Shown here: positions 48,747-56,703 of the stretch, one piece after another
Layout: every line of letters begins with the position of its first letter
Numbering within the stretch: position 1 is the first letter of the stretch
From: Paenibacillus sp. HWE-109
GTDB taxonomy: Bacteria; Bacillota; Bacilli; Paenibacillales; NBRC-103111
Direction of reading: 5' to 3'
NCBI RefSeq assembly: GCF_022163125.1
Contig: NZ_CP091881.1
Coordinates: 7,269,001 to 7,333,000, forward strand
Length of the DNA stretch: 64,000 nucleotides
Position numbers and translations under genes: made by a program
The notes under the pieces: generated by a model
What the model was told of the DNA's origin: nothing
Seen by the model: only the letters and a program-made list of their open reading frames with translations
Databases searched by the model: none

Positions 48747-48935
48747 ATGGGTGAATGGACACATTTTAACGAAGGCGATCATGTTCCTAATGATGGTGAG
48801 TATATGGAAATTGGCGAGAATGCCTTTCACATGGGCATTAATAATCCCAAAACCGTCACCTTGAAAAAAGGCGACACTTTTCCGGCAACTAGCAACCATA
48901 ATCGCAAATGGCACCGCAAGGGGTTAAGGCAGTAG
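48747..48935 (+). CDS. YjzC-like small protein
   Basis: A 62-residue protein (MGEWTHFNEGDHVPNDGEYMEIGENAFHMGINNPKTVTLKKGDTFPATSNHNRKWHRK). The pattern GD.VPNDGEY.EIGE...NP..V.L..GD.FP.T.NHNR.W is that of YjzC-family proteins. Its biological role is not established. The ATG at 48747 has GAGGTGATC upstream; a GTG nine bases earlier is in frame but lacks spacing. Confidence 0.75.
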   Translation: MGEWTHFNEGDHVPNDGEYMEIGENAFHMGINNPKTVTLKKGDTFPATSNHNRKWHRKGLRQ

Positions 48936-48962
48936 TTCGATCATGACAAGGAGAATGACTCC

Positions 48963-49232
48963 ATGAAAACAACAACATTTACGTGGCTGTTCACTTTTAT
49001 CGGCGCAGCCCTATGCTTGATGCATTATTTATTTCATGATCACGATGCCTTCTATATGATCTTCTACGCTCTCAGTGTGCCAGCATGGTTCGCGTCCACA
49101 TTTACTGACATCTATGAAATCTCCATGTTTAGGATGCTTATCATCTACGCATTGACTATTGCTTCCTGGTCACTAGTCGGCTATGTCATCGACCGCTACT
49201 CTGTCAGCTACAGGAATAATCGAGCAGACTAG
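48963..49232 (+). CDS. Small membrane protein, hypothetical
   Basis: An 89-residue protein with about three hydrophobic segments (TFTWLFTFIGAALCLMHYLF, FYMIFYALSVPAWFASTF, MLIIYALTIASWSLVGYVI). It follows the YjzC-like gene by 27 bases with a good AAGGAG site, so the two may be co-transcribed. No family recognised. Confidence 0.6.
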   Translation: MKTTTFTWLFTFIGAALCLMHYLFHDHDAFYMIFYALSVPAWFASTFTDIYEISMFRMLIIYALTIASWSLVGYVIDRYSVSYRNNRAD

Positions 49233-49725
49233 TTGTCTTTGAAGAGGGATTGTCCCAAAAATTAGTGAACCTTGAGCCAAGCCCTCTCTTACGAATTCAG
49301 CAACCTTTATTTGATCAAAAAGGCCATTTAAGAAAATCTAACGAATTCCCAGAGCGTTATCCCAAGAAAAAGATCACCATTTCGCCTATAAGCGACTCAA
49401 TAGAGCCAATTCAGTTCACTAGATCATCAAACAAGCCAATTTCTCATCTATAAGCATCGTACAGTTCATTAGAATAACGATGGATTATATGGGGGATTGG
49501 GAACAGGGCTCGGACGCCGAGGCTGTCCTCAAAGTCATACAAAATGACTTTGAGGACAGCCTCTCTTTTTTAATCCTTGCACCCCATTCACCAAGCCGCG
49601 CTAGAACTATCCCCTACTATTATCGTTATTATGGGACAGCCTCTTTTTCATATTCCACTCTTCCCGTACGGAAGGCTATGCCTTATAATTTACTATATCT
49701 ACCAATCTATCTATGAGGTGACCTT
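49233..49725. other. Intergenic region with a possible small repeat element
   Basis: No gene seen. A terminator-type hairpin at 49519-49563 is described separately. Outside it, GAGGGATTGTCCC near 49246 and GGGACAGCCTC near 49635-49645 form an imperfect inverted pair about 400 bases apart, and the hairpin itself begins GAGGCTGTCC. This looks like a decayed small inverted-repeat element. Confidence 0.35.
49519..49563 (+). terminator. Intrinsic terminator (20-base-pair stem)
   Basis: GAGGCTGTCCTCAAAGTCAT pairs with its exact complement around a five-base loop, followed by TCTTTTTTAAT. It lies about 290 bases after the membrane protein gene. Confidence 0.85.
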
Positions 49726-51078
49726 TTGGACACGAATAATCATAAACATCCGACTGATCCATCCCTGCAACCCGCCCCTTCCAGCTCGATTAGCCGTAGG
49801 AAGCTCTTGTCTACCTTAGGTGCTGCAGGACTAGCTTTGGCCACGGGAGACGTTTTTCTTAACGCTGCAACCGCACAAGCTGCATCCCCTTCCTCTGTGA
49901 TCTACAACATCAAGGACTACGGAGCTCGGGGTAATTTCCGCTTTGATGAGGATGACGCTCCTTATATTCAAAGTGCTCTGGACGCCGCAGCAATCACTGG
50001 GGGGATCGTTTTCGTTCCAGCAGGCGTCTATTTTGTCAAAATGCCTTTGCGGCTCAGCTCTAATGTTACTTTGATGGGAACTGGCAATAACAGCATTCTT
50101 CGCTCTTCCATGAATAAGTTCGGAATCCTGAATATATCCGCCGCTCATCACATACATATTCATCGCTTGGCCTTCCAAGGTGTCGGCACCTTTGGCATGA
50201 CGTCCGTTCCGCTGCTAGAAAGCGGAGTTTCACTCAATCAAGCGAGCGATATCCGCATCACCGATTGCTTATTTTCCTCCATTGATAATGGTGTGAAATC
50301 CGTAGATTCCTCCCGTGTCGTTGTAGAAGGCTGCACCTTCGATACAATCATAGGGACCTTAGATTACGATTCGCAAGGCTTCGGTATCTGGTGCAGTAAT
50401 GCAGCCGATCATTACCTGGCCCAAAATTATTTCAACATGCTGTTCCAAACCTGCATCTCCATGAGCAATGGCAGCCGTAACTCCGTCATCACTCGCAATC
50501 ACATGCAAAAATGCTACACATCCGGCATCGATCTCGTATCCGCCCCCAAAGAGGAACCGTGCAAGCTCAATACGATCTCTGGCAACACGATAGAGAACTT
50601 CACGAACTCCAGCGGCAAAACCGGCTATACGGTCGGCATCCGCCTCAAGGGCAATTGTATATCCAACATCATTTCTTCCAATGTGTTAAGTGACATAGAT
50701 GATAGCGGCATTCAATTGTTGGGAGCGGCTGATCGCCAGAAGGAACGGCCTCATTATAATCAAATCTCAGATAACCAGCTGCAAACTATCGGCTTCGCAG
50801 CTCTTCATCTCATCAATGCCTATGACAATCAAGTTTGGCATAACACGGTTCAAGGCTGTAAGGGTGATGGGATTCTCCTCGCCTCGGAGGGCAAAGGTAC
50901 CGGATCTTTCTGCGATAGAAACCAAGTCACCAGCAACAGTCTAAACCGCTGCACCAAAGCACCAATTCGCATTACAGATGGGAACTGCCAGGAAACAGTG
51001 TTATTCGGAAACCTTGGCACAGGCAATGGCGAGAAGATAACCGATAAGGGCAAGGACACAGTAACTTCAGCCCTTTAG
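49726..51078 (+). CDS. Tat-exported right-handed beta-helix protein (pectate lyase-like)
   Basis: A 450-residue exported protein. The signal at about 20-52 has a twin-arginine pattern (SISRRKLLSTLGAAGLALATG). The mature part begins with YNIKDYGARGNFRFDEDDAPYIQSALDAA...GGIVFVPAGVYFVK, the hallmark of the pectate-lyase/glycosyl hydrolase-28-like superfamily, followed by beta-helix rungs with many N and S residues (NSVITRNHMQKC, NTISGNTIENF, NIISSNVLSD). It probably acts on a polysaccharide at the cell surface. It starts with TTG and has GAGGTG upstream. Substrate unknown. Confidence 0.85.
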   Translation: MDTNNHKHPTDPSLQPAPSSSISRRKLLSTLGAAGLALATGDVFLNAATAQAASPSSVIYNIKDYGARGNFRFDEDDAPYIQSALDAAAITGGIVFVPAGVYFVKMPLRLSSNVTLMGTGNNSILRSSMNKFGILNISAAHHIHIHRLAFQGVGTFGMTSVPLLESGVSLNQASDIRITDCLFSSIDNGVKSVDSSRVVVEGCTFDTIIGTLDYDSQGFGIWCSNAADHYLAQNYFNMLFQTCISMSNGSRNSVITRNHMQKCYTSGIDLVSAPKEEPCKLNTISGNTIENFTNSSGKTGYTVGIRLKGNCISNIISSNVLSDIDDSGIQLLGAADRQKERPHYNQISDNQLQTIGFAALHLINAYDNQVWHNTVQGCKGDGILLASEGKGTGSFCDRNQVTSNSLNRCTKAPIRITDGNCQETVLFGNLGTGNGEKITDKGKDTVTSAL

Positions 51079-51168
51079 GCAATCTGACTAACTGATTATG
51101 CTTATTCCGCCCTGCTTCATAGCTTTGCCCGATAGGCATTTCCAAACTCGTCAGATGACACACAAAAA

Positions 51169-51198
51169 GGCCGCGCAACGGATTCCAGTTGCGCGGCC
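51169..51198. terminator. Bidirectional intrinsic terminator
   Basis: GGCCGCGCAAC and GTTGCGCGGCC form a perfect 11-base-pair stem between two convergent genes. A run of five T follows on the minus strand, so it serves mainly the lipoprotein gene at 51205, with possible use by the beta-helix gene. Confidence 0.85.
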
Positions 51199-51204
51199 TT
51201 CTGC

Positions 51205-51639
51205 TTATTTTTGGAATACTCTTTTCTCCGAAATCTTGCCGTCATCGAAAAACACAACTTCCAAATAATAACCCGGCTGATTCGATATTTCGAAATCATA
51301 GGTCTTCTTGCCATTCTCATCTTTAACTAACTTGCCTTTAGCGCCTGTTTGTTTAACCAGATCGTCATAGGTTCCCGTCATGTTTATCTTATCGGCTTGT
51401 TCCTTCGTAATTTTCGGAAGTGGCTCATCCTTCACTGCGTCCTTGCTGCCAGCTTGTGGAGTAGCTGTTGCTGTTGTACCACCGCTTGTCCCACTAGGCG
51501 TCGCAGAAGCCCCTGCTGAGGGCTGTACGGTTGCCCCTGTTGTTGGACTAGGACTTGATGTACTTGTCCCTGTATCCTTCTTAGAACACCCTGTAACGAC
51601 TACCGCCAGTACCACCATGATCATCAACCAATTTTTCAT
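51205..51639 (-). CDS. Hypothetical lipoprotein
   Basis: A 144-residue lipoprotein with lipobox VVTGC, then a long low-complexity region rich in T, S, P, A and G (about 20-65), and a C-terminal domain (DKINMTGTYDDLVKQTGAKGKLVKDENGKKTYDFEISNQPGYYLEVVFFDDGKISEKRVFQ) that resembles small SmpA/BamE-like or PepSY-like folds. It is probably a surface-tethered protein of unknown function. Terminated by the hairpin at 51169. Confidence 0.7.
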   Translation of the reverse strand: MKNWLMIMVVLAVVVTGCSKKDTGTSTSSPSPTTGATVQPSAGASATPSGTSGGTTATATPQAGSKDAVKDEPLPKITKEQADKINMTGTYDDLVKQTGAKGKLVKDENGKKTYDFEISNQPGYYLEVVFFDDGKISEKRVFQK

Positions 51640-51780
51640 ACCAATTACCTCCTTCTTAGCGCCTAAATCCAGACTTGGACTTATTCTGCTAACTTTACTT
51701 TCCTTTTATCCCCGCATAGAGCAAATAAGCTCTATTCATCATTCTAGACGTAATAACCATAGAAATGGTTTCAAAAAGAG

Positions 51781-51819
51781 AAAAAGCCCCCCACGTTGAT
51801 ATCAACGCAGAAGGCTTTA
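51781..51819 (-). terminator. Terminator of tRNA-Ser
   Basis: On the minus strand AAAGCC and GGCTTT flank an inner CGTTGA/TCAACG stem, followed by TTCTC. It lies about 20 bases after the tRNA. Confidence 0.7.
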
Positions 51820-51838
51820 GCATGTTTGTTATCGATAC

Positions 51839-51925
51839 GGAAAGAGTGGGAGTCGAACCCACGCACGCCTCGCGACGCCTAACTGATTTCGAGTCAGCCC
51901 CCTTGGACCACTTGGGTACCTTTCC
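51839..51925 (-). tRNA. tRNA-Ser, anticodon CGA
   Basis: An 87-base class II tRNA. The acceptor stem pairs GGAAAGG with CTCTTTCC; the anticodon stem CTGA/TCAG holds the loop with anticodon CGA, reading UCG; the long variable arm (GCGTCGCGAGGCGTGC) and the T-arm GTGGGTTCGACTCCCAC are clear. The CCA end is not encoded. Confidence 0.95.
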
Positions 51926-51993
51926 AAGAAAACGAGAACAGGACTTATTGTATCAAAAAAGTCTGTCTCTCGCAAGTGTTTTTCCTCAATCAT

Positions 51994-52209
51994 TCAGGAA
52001 GTCTCTTCTTCCGCCTGCGCATTCGATCTGAGCACCTTTTTCAGCTTGCTTTCGAACTTCGTTCTAGGCACGAGAACACTATGTTTGCAGCCTACACATT
52101 TGATTCGAATATCCATGCCCATGCGAATGATTTCCATTTCATTAGTGCCACACGGATGGGGCTTTTTCATCTGCACAATATCGCCTAGCTGATACTGCTT
52201 CTTCTCCAT
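51994..52209 (-). CDS. DUF951 zinc-ribbon-like small protein (YyzM type)
   Basis: A 71-residue protein (MEKKQYQLGDIVQMKKPHPCGTNEMEIIRMGMDIRIKCVGCKHSVLVPRTKFESKLKKVL). Motifs PHPCGTNEMEI and CVGCKH are the DUF951 signature; three cysteines and histidines may bind zinc. I start at 52209, where GGGGTGACAGGCGA lies upstream; a longer frame exists to 52230. It lies 31 bases after the MscS gene. Role not established. Confidence 0.8.
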   Translation of the reverse strand: MEKKQYQLGDIVQMKKPHPCGTNEMEIIRMGMDIRIKCVGCKHSVLVPRTKFESKLKKVLRSNAQAEEETS

Positions 52210-52240
52210 TCGCCTGTCACCCCTTTTCAAGTCAAATTCG

Positions 52241-53095
52241 TTAGGAGCCTCCTAGATTTATCACTTCTATTTGACTCATATCTAGTTGTTTTTTGATTTC
52301 AACATTCAGAAGTCTGGTAACATTGAACTGTGTTGTTGGCTTGCACTCTGCGATAACCCGAATTTTCAAATCCGCCGATCCGACAACCTGCACACCCAGC
52401 ACTTCAGGTTCCTTAACAATATTGTCTGTAAGCGTCTGTACATGCTTGACCGTATCTTTGAGAATTTGTGTTGCTTGATCAATATCAAGATGATTCGGCA
52501 CCGTCACATCAACAACAGCCAAAGAATTGTAGGTAGAGAAGTTGGTGACTTGTTTAATGTTCCCATTCGGAATGATGTGGACTTCACCGGTCCAACTTTT
52601 GATTCTCGTTACACGAATTCCGATCTCTTCAACCGTTCCTTTGAATTGATCAATCTGAATAACATCCCCCACACCGAATTGATCTTCGAAAATAATAAAG
52701 AATCCCGTTATTACATCTTTGACCAAACTTTGCGCCCCAAAACCAATGGCCAAACCAAGAACACCAGCACCCGCAAGCAGCGGCCCTAGATTAAGGCCAA
52801 CTTGACTAAGAATGAGCATAATACAAATGAAATTAATCGTATACGTAATTAAATTATGTAACAGACTTCCGATCGTATTCGATCTTCTTCTATCAAATTT
52901 TAACGGTGACTTATCTCTCGCTATCATCATATGAGAAATCGTTTTGTTCGCAATTTGAATGCAAACTTTAGCGGCTACATAGATTAATATAATTCTTACG
53001 ATAATCCAAAATATCGAAGCTAGCATTTCCGGTTTGGTCACATGTTCCGATATCCACTGCGTCAAGCTTGTAAAATAATTCGTGATAAAGGCCAT
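52241..53095 (-). CDS. Small-conductance mechanosensitive channel, MscS family
   Basis: A 284-residue MscS-type channel. Three hydrophobic segments (about 20-45, 65-90, 95-120) are followed by the pore-lining helix (LAGAGVLGLAIGFGAQSLVKDVITGFFIIFEDQFGVGDVI) and the cytoplasmic beta/vestibule domain (about 135-280). It opens under membrane tension and lets out solutes on osmotic downshift. Gene order (near yyaC, DUF951 and parB) is typical of Bacillales. It lies 18 bases after the DUF3343 gene, on the same strand. Confidence 0.92.
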   Translation of the reverse strand: MAFITNYFTSLTQWISEHVTKPEMLASIFWIIVRIILIYVAAKVCIQIANKTISHMMIARDKSPLKFDRRRSNTIGSLLHNLITYTINFICIMLILSQVGLNLGPLLAGAGVLGLAIGFGAQSLVKDVITGFFIIFEDQFGVGDVIQIDQFKGTVEEIGIRVTRIKSWTGEVHIIPNGNIKQVTNFSTYNSLAVVDVTVPNHLDIDQATQILKDTVKHVQTLTDNIVKEPEVLGVQVVGSADLKIRVIAECKPTTQFNVTRLLNVEIKKQLDMSQIEVINLGGS

Positions 53096-53113
53096 AGCCA
53101 GACCTCCTTATCT

Positions 53114-53350
53114 TCATTCCATGGTAACATATTTATCTTCTTTTTTGAAATAAATGCCTCTAATTTCGACATGCTCAGAAGCAATAATCTCTTTCACTTG
53201 TGATAGATTCTCTCCTGGAAATTCAATAGAAAGCGCACAGCCAGCAGTGACTTCCTTAGGCGTAGGTCTGATGTCAATTTCAATATCTGCGTACTCTAGC
53301 AGCATCTCGGCTCTCAGTGCTTGCTGCGTAGAATCGAATGCTAATAACAT
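53114..53350 (-). CDS. DUF3343 putative sulfur/selenium carrier-like protein
   Basis: A 78-residue protein (MLLAFDSTQQALRAEMLLEYADIEIDIRPTPKEVTAGCALSIEFPGENL...). It contains the DUF3343 pattern FDST..AL.AE..L...DI...PTP.E...GCALSI, with one cysteine at about residue 38. Proteins of this family are proposed to carry sulfur or selenium. A cysteine desulfurase gene lies about 1.2 kb away on the same strand, which may be its partner. It probably shares a transcript with the MscS gene. Confidence 0.8.
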   Translation of the reverse strand: MLLAFDSTQQALRAEMLLEYADIEIDIRPTPKEVTAGCALSIEFPGENLSQVKEIIASEHVEIRGIYFKKEDKYVTME

Positions 53351-53449
53351 CTCTGAATATTTCAGGGGAAATCCTCCTCACCCTACGTATAAATGTCCCT
53401 ATCTATCCATATACTAGTAAAAAAATGAAATAGCATTTGGAGGGATAAT

Positions 53450-54073
53450 ATGAAATTTCAATTTGGTTTGGACGGCGTTACGAACACGGATTTAGCCCCA
53501 CTGAAAATCCAGCACACCGATGCCGATACCCCGTTTCTTCTCTCTAAACATTTACAATCGATCTTCAGCAAACTTCCAACCTATCAACCTATCGTTGTTA
53601 TTTGTGTAGGAACAGATCGCTCAACCGGCGATTCCCTTGGACCACTAGTTGGCACTCATTTGAACCGAATTCCTTCGCTTCGTAATCTCCACCTTTTTGG
53701 CACTTTGGATGAGCCTGTTCATGCTATGAATTTATCCGAGACCGTGGCAAAAATCCAACAACAATTTCAAAATCCTTTTATTGTTGCCGTTGATGCCTGT
53801 TTGGGGCAGGTGTCCAGTGTCGGATGCATTCAAGTCGCTGATGGACCTTTGAAACCCGGTGCCGGCGTGAATAAGGACTTACCTCCGGTCGGCAACATCC
53901 ATGTAACCGGAATTGTTAACGTTGGCGGCTTCATGGAATATTTCGTCCTTCAAAATACTCGTCTTAGCTTAGTTATGAATATGGCTCATATCATTGGTGA
54001 TGCCCTGCACGCTGCTTTGCGTCGTACCCAAGCCTACACACCGAATGCTACGGCTGCTTTAAAGTTTGATTAA
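53450..54073 (+). CDS. yyaC: YyaC-type spore protein (DUF1256)
   Basis: A 207-residue protein. The segment VVICVGTDRSTGDSLGPLVGTHL and the later DACLGQVSSVGCIQVADGPLKPGAGVNKDLPPVGNIHVTGIVNVGGFME are characteristic of YyaC. The family is related to the spore germination protease GPR and is found in endospore formers, so it marks this organism as a sporulator. Its 3' end overlaps the convergent DUF4446 gene by 26 bases. GGAGGG lies before the ATG. Confidence 0.88.
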   Translation: MKFQFGLDGVTNTDLAPLKIQHTDADTPFLLSKHLQSIFSKLPTYQPIVVICVGTDRSTGDSLGPLVGTHLNRIPSLRNLHLFGTLDEPVHAMNLSETVAKIQQQFQNPFIVAVDACLGQVSSVGCIQVADGPLKPGAGVNKDLPPVGNIHVTGIVNVGGFMEYFVLQNTRLSLVMNMAHIIGDALHAALRRTQAYTPNATAALKFD

Positions 54074-54539
54074 TAGCCTCTTTTTCTTCCGGGCTAAGCG
54101 TATATGTGGATTGTGCTTTTTGAATTGGCTTCGCATACAAATACATTTGTTCTCGACTATGTATTCCCGTTAGAATGACACCATCTTGATACTCATCCAG
54201 GATCGCAATTGTGAAGCTAAGATCGCTCCCGCCTTCATTAAAAGCATTGTAGCGATGAATAGCTACCTTGGATTTCATTTTCATCATCGCATTCTGAATC
54301 GTTCCAACCTTGGCTGCAGTCGCTTGCGATTCGGCCTTTTGCTCGTTTAAGCCATGCTGCATATCAATAAGGAGCTGCTCCATATTTTCTGCTTTGGACC
54401 CATTCATCATCTGCGTGTATTGTTTACGCAAGGACGATAGTTTGACAAAAAGCACAATAATGAAAATAAACAAAACAAGAATGAGCGCAAAGCAACCTAG
54501 TACAATGAACCCGCCATCTATGCCAAACAGTTCCCCCAT
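54048..54539 (-). CDS. DUF4446 membrane-anchored coiled-coil protein
   Basis: A 163-residue protein with one N-terminal transmembrane helix (about 10-35; GGFIVLGCFALILVLFIFIIVLFVKL), a coiled-coil-like middle (KQYTQMMNGSKAENMEQLLIDMQHGLNEQ) and a C-terminal domain ending in helical sequence (VAIHRYNAFNEGGSDLSFTIAILDEYQDGVILTGIHSREQMYLYAKPI). It fits DUF4446, usually found beside parB in Bacillales. Function unknown. It overlaps yyaC by 26 bases in convergent orientation. Confidence 0.82.
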   Translation of the reverse strand: MGELFGIDGGFIVLGCFALILVLFIFIIVLFVKLSSLRKQYTQMMNGSKAENMEQLLIDMQHGLNEQKAESQATAAKVGTIQNAMMKMKSKVAIHRYNAFNEGGSDLSFTIAILDEYQDGVILTGIHSREQMYLYAKPIQKAQSTYTLSPEEKEAINQTLKQP

Positions 54540-54554
54540 GGTTTATCCCTCTTT

Positions 54555-55715
54555 CTATTTAGCGTATTGCGAATGGATCTCCTTTACCGCCTGTATCAAA
54601 GCATTAACTTCCTCATCCGTTGTAAAATAACCGATACTCGCTCGAACCGCTCCTTTGGCTAAAGTACCTGCTGCCTCATGGGCAAGCGGTGTGCAATGGT
54701 AACCTGAACGAACAGCTATTTGAAACGATTGATCCAATATAAAAGCAACCTCTGAAGAATCCGCATCTTGGATATTAAATGAAACAATTCCTGTCTTATT
54801 TTGCCCAAGTGACGGACCAAGAATCGTGACTCCTCCAATTCCCAGTAAGCCCTCCATGAGCATCTGAGTTTGACGCCATTCCTTCTCATGGATCTTCTCA
54901 ACCGTTTCTGCAAGAACAAATTTTACGCCTTCATTCAATCCTGCAATACCAACTGTGTTTTGTGTTCCAGCTTCATATCGGTCAGGTCTCACCGTAGGCT
55001 GTTGAATCGCTTCAGATTGACTACCCGTACCTCCATGCAGGAGAGGATCCAAATCGAGGTTTGGATTTATGTACAAACCACCCGTTCCCTGAGGCCCTAG
55101 AAGCCCCTTGTGGCCCGGGAAAGCCAACATATCGATATTCATACTCTGAACATCAATAGGCAGTATACCGGCGCTCTGAGCAGCGTCTATAAGCAGCCTA
55201 GCCCCATGTGAACGGCATAGCTCTCCAATTTCACCTACAGGCATAATTGTTCCTAATAAATTAGAACTATGGCTGACCACAACTAAAGTAGTATTCGGTT
55301 TAAATGCCTTCCTTAACTCTTCCAAATGTATATATCCTTGTTGATCGTTCTGAATATAGGTTAGCTCCACGTCGGCTGTTGCTTTCAAATATTCAAGCGG
55401 CCTTCTGACCGAGTTATGTTCAATATTCGTACAGATGACATGATCCCCAGGTTTAACAAAACCTTTGATTGCTTGGTTAAGCGCATGCGTTGTATTCAAA
55501 GCAAATGAAATGTCATTAGGATTTTTCACACCGAATAGTTTAGCTGTATGTTTCCGCGTTTCAAATAACACCCGGCTAGCCTTTACAGCCATTTGGTGAC
55601 TGCCTCTGCCTGGGTTGGCAGCAAACTCCTCCATACAATTCATCATCGCCGTCATAACGGCAGGTGGCTTTGGCCACGAAGATGCCGCCTGATCGAAATA
55701 CATTACACCCTTCAT
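54555..55715 (-). CDS. Cysteine desulfurase family protein (aminotransferase class V)
   Basis: A 386-residue PLP enzyme. The PLP-lysine is K203 in FPGHKGLLGP, the aspartate that pairs with the ring nitrogen is D177 in LLIDAAQSAGILPID, and the active cysteine is in SGYHCTPLAH near residue 340. It would remove sulfur from cysteine to give alanine and a persulfide. It is of the short type whose member neighbours are DUF3343 and parB. I start at 55715 (MKGVMYFDQAASSWPKPP), with GGAGAGG upstream; an in-frame start 51 bases earlier lacks a site. A hairpin separates it from parB. Confidence 0.88.
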   Translation of the reverse strand: MKGVMYFDQAASSWPKPPAVMTAMMNCMEEFAANPGRGSHQMAVKASRVLFETRKHTAKLFGVKNPNDISFALNTTHALNQAIKGFVKPGDHVICTNIEHNSVRRPLEYLKATADVELTYIQNDQQGYIHLEELRKAFKPNTTLVVVSHSSNLLGTIMPVGEIGELCRSHGARLLIDAAQSAGILPIDVQSMNIDMLAFPGHKGLLGPQGTGGLYINPNLDLDPLLHGGTGSQSEAIQQPTVRPDRYEAGTQNTVGIAGLNEGVKFVLAETVEKIHEKEWRQTQMLMEGLLGIGGVTILGPSLGQNKTGIVSFNIQDADSSEVAFILDQSFQIAVRSGYHCTPLAHEAAGTLAKGAVRASIGYFTTDEEVNALIQAVKEIHSQYAK

Positions 55716-55770
55716 CTTTTCACCCTCTCCTATACATGATGGATTGCTTTTCTGGTGTCTACTCATAAAT

Positions 55771-55824
55771 ATAGCATACCTTAGTTTGATCTTTCATTTC
55801 GAAAGAAAACCATAGGTATGCTAT
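55771..55824 (-). terminator. Stem-loop after parB
   Basis: ATAGCATACCT and AGGTATGCTAT form an 11-base-pair stem with a long loop containing a CTTTC/GAAAG hairpin. It lies a few bases after the parB stop codon at 55831 and upstream of the desulfurase gene. The T-run is weak. Confidence 0.55.
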
Positions 55825-55830
55825 CTAATT

Positions 55831-56703
55831 TTAAGAGATTTTGCCTTGAAGGAGTTCAAGTAACCGATTCAAATCATCCTTTGAATAGTAAAGAAGTTCA
55901 ATCTTACCTTTGTCTTGCTGCGCTTTGATTTTCACCGTTGTGCGGTAAATATCTCTTAGTTGGTCCTCAGCTTGATTAATGTAAGGGTCTCTATTCTTTT
56001 CTTTTTGAACCTTCTTTTCTTTTTCTTGAGCTGGTGCCTCTTCCAACATCTTCACAGCTTCTTCAAGTTCGCGGACACTCCATTGTTTACTTATGGTCGT
56101 TTCAGCAAGCTCTTTCTTCACTTTATCATCCTTCACACCGACAATGGCTCTTGCATGACCCATCGATAATGTTCCACGTGAAACATATTGCTTAATGGAT
56201 TCCGGTAGTTGAAGCAATCTTAGGAAGTTCGCTATGTGTGAGCGGCTCTTCCCTACTTTAGCGGAAAGCTCTTCTTGGGTTAAAGAAAACTGATCAATGA
56301 TTCCTTGATAGGCAAAAGCAATCTCCATCGCATTCAGATCTTCCCGTTGGACATTCTCAATCAATGCAATTTCCATCACCTGTTGATCTGAAAAACTTCT
56401 TTCAACAGCTGGGATCGTCGCTGCGCCCGCAACTTGCGAAGCACGGAACCTGCGTTCACCTGCAATAATTTCGAACCCTTTAAGAACTTTACGAACAATA
56501 ATAGGTTGGATAACACCATGCTCTTTAATCGAATCAGCAAGTTCTTTAATGCTATCTTCGTTAAAGTGCTTCCTCGGTTGATACGGATTAGCTCTCAACT
56601 GGGATAAAGGAATCTGAATAACTTTATCACTTTCATCAATATGTAACGAAGTGATTAAAGCATCTAACCCCTTACCTAAACCTTTGGATAGACCTTTGGT
56701 CAT
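55831..56703 (-). CDS. parB: Chromosome-partition protein ParB (Spo0J)
   Basis: A 290-residue CTPase clamp that loads at parS and spreads. The N-terminal domain contains VIQIPLSQLRANPYQPRKHFNEDSIKELADSIKEHGVIQPIIVRKV and GERRFRAS; the helix-turn-helix reads LTQEELSAKVGKSRSHIANFLRLLQLPE; the C-terminal dimerisation domain is rich in K, E and L. A perfect parS lies inside the gene at 56170-56185. The start overlaps the parA stop by four bases. It helps segregate new origins and loads condensin. Confidence 0.96.
   Translation of the reverse strand: MTKGLSKGLGKGLDALITSLHIDESDKVIQIPLSQLRANPYQPRKHFNEDSIKELADSIKEHGVIQPIIVRKVLKGFEIIAGERRFRASQVAGAATIPAVERSFSDQQVMEIALIENVQREDLNAMEIAFAYQGIIDQFSLTQEELSAKVGKSRSHIANFLRLLQLPESIKQYVSRGTLSMGHARAIVGVKDDKVKKELAETTISKQWSVRELEEAVKMLEEAPAQEKEKKVQKEKNRDPYINQAEDQLRDIYRTTVKIKAQQDKGKIELLYYSKDDLNRLLELLQGKIS
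56170..56185. promoter_or_regulatory. parS site within parB
   Basis: TGTTCCACGTGAAACA, identical to the canonical 16-base parS. Its place inside the parB gene is the same as in Bacillus subtilis. Confidence 0.95.

Noticed and set aside
53195..53206. ACTTGTGATA, part of the att-like core, in the DUF3343 gene
   Set aside because: A ten-base match within coding sequence and not followed by CGGTTC; expected by chance in a window of this size.
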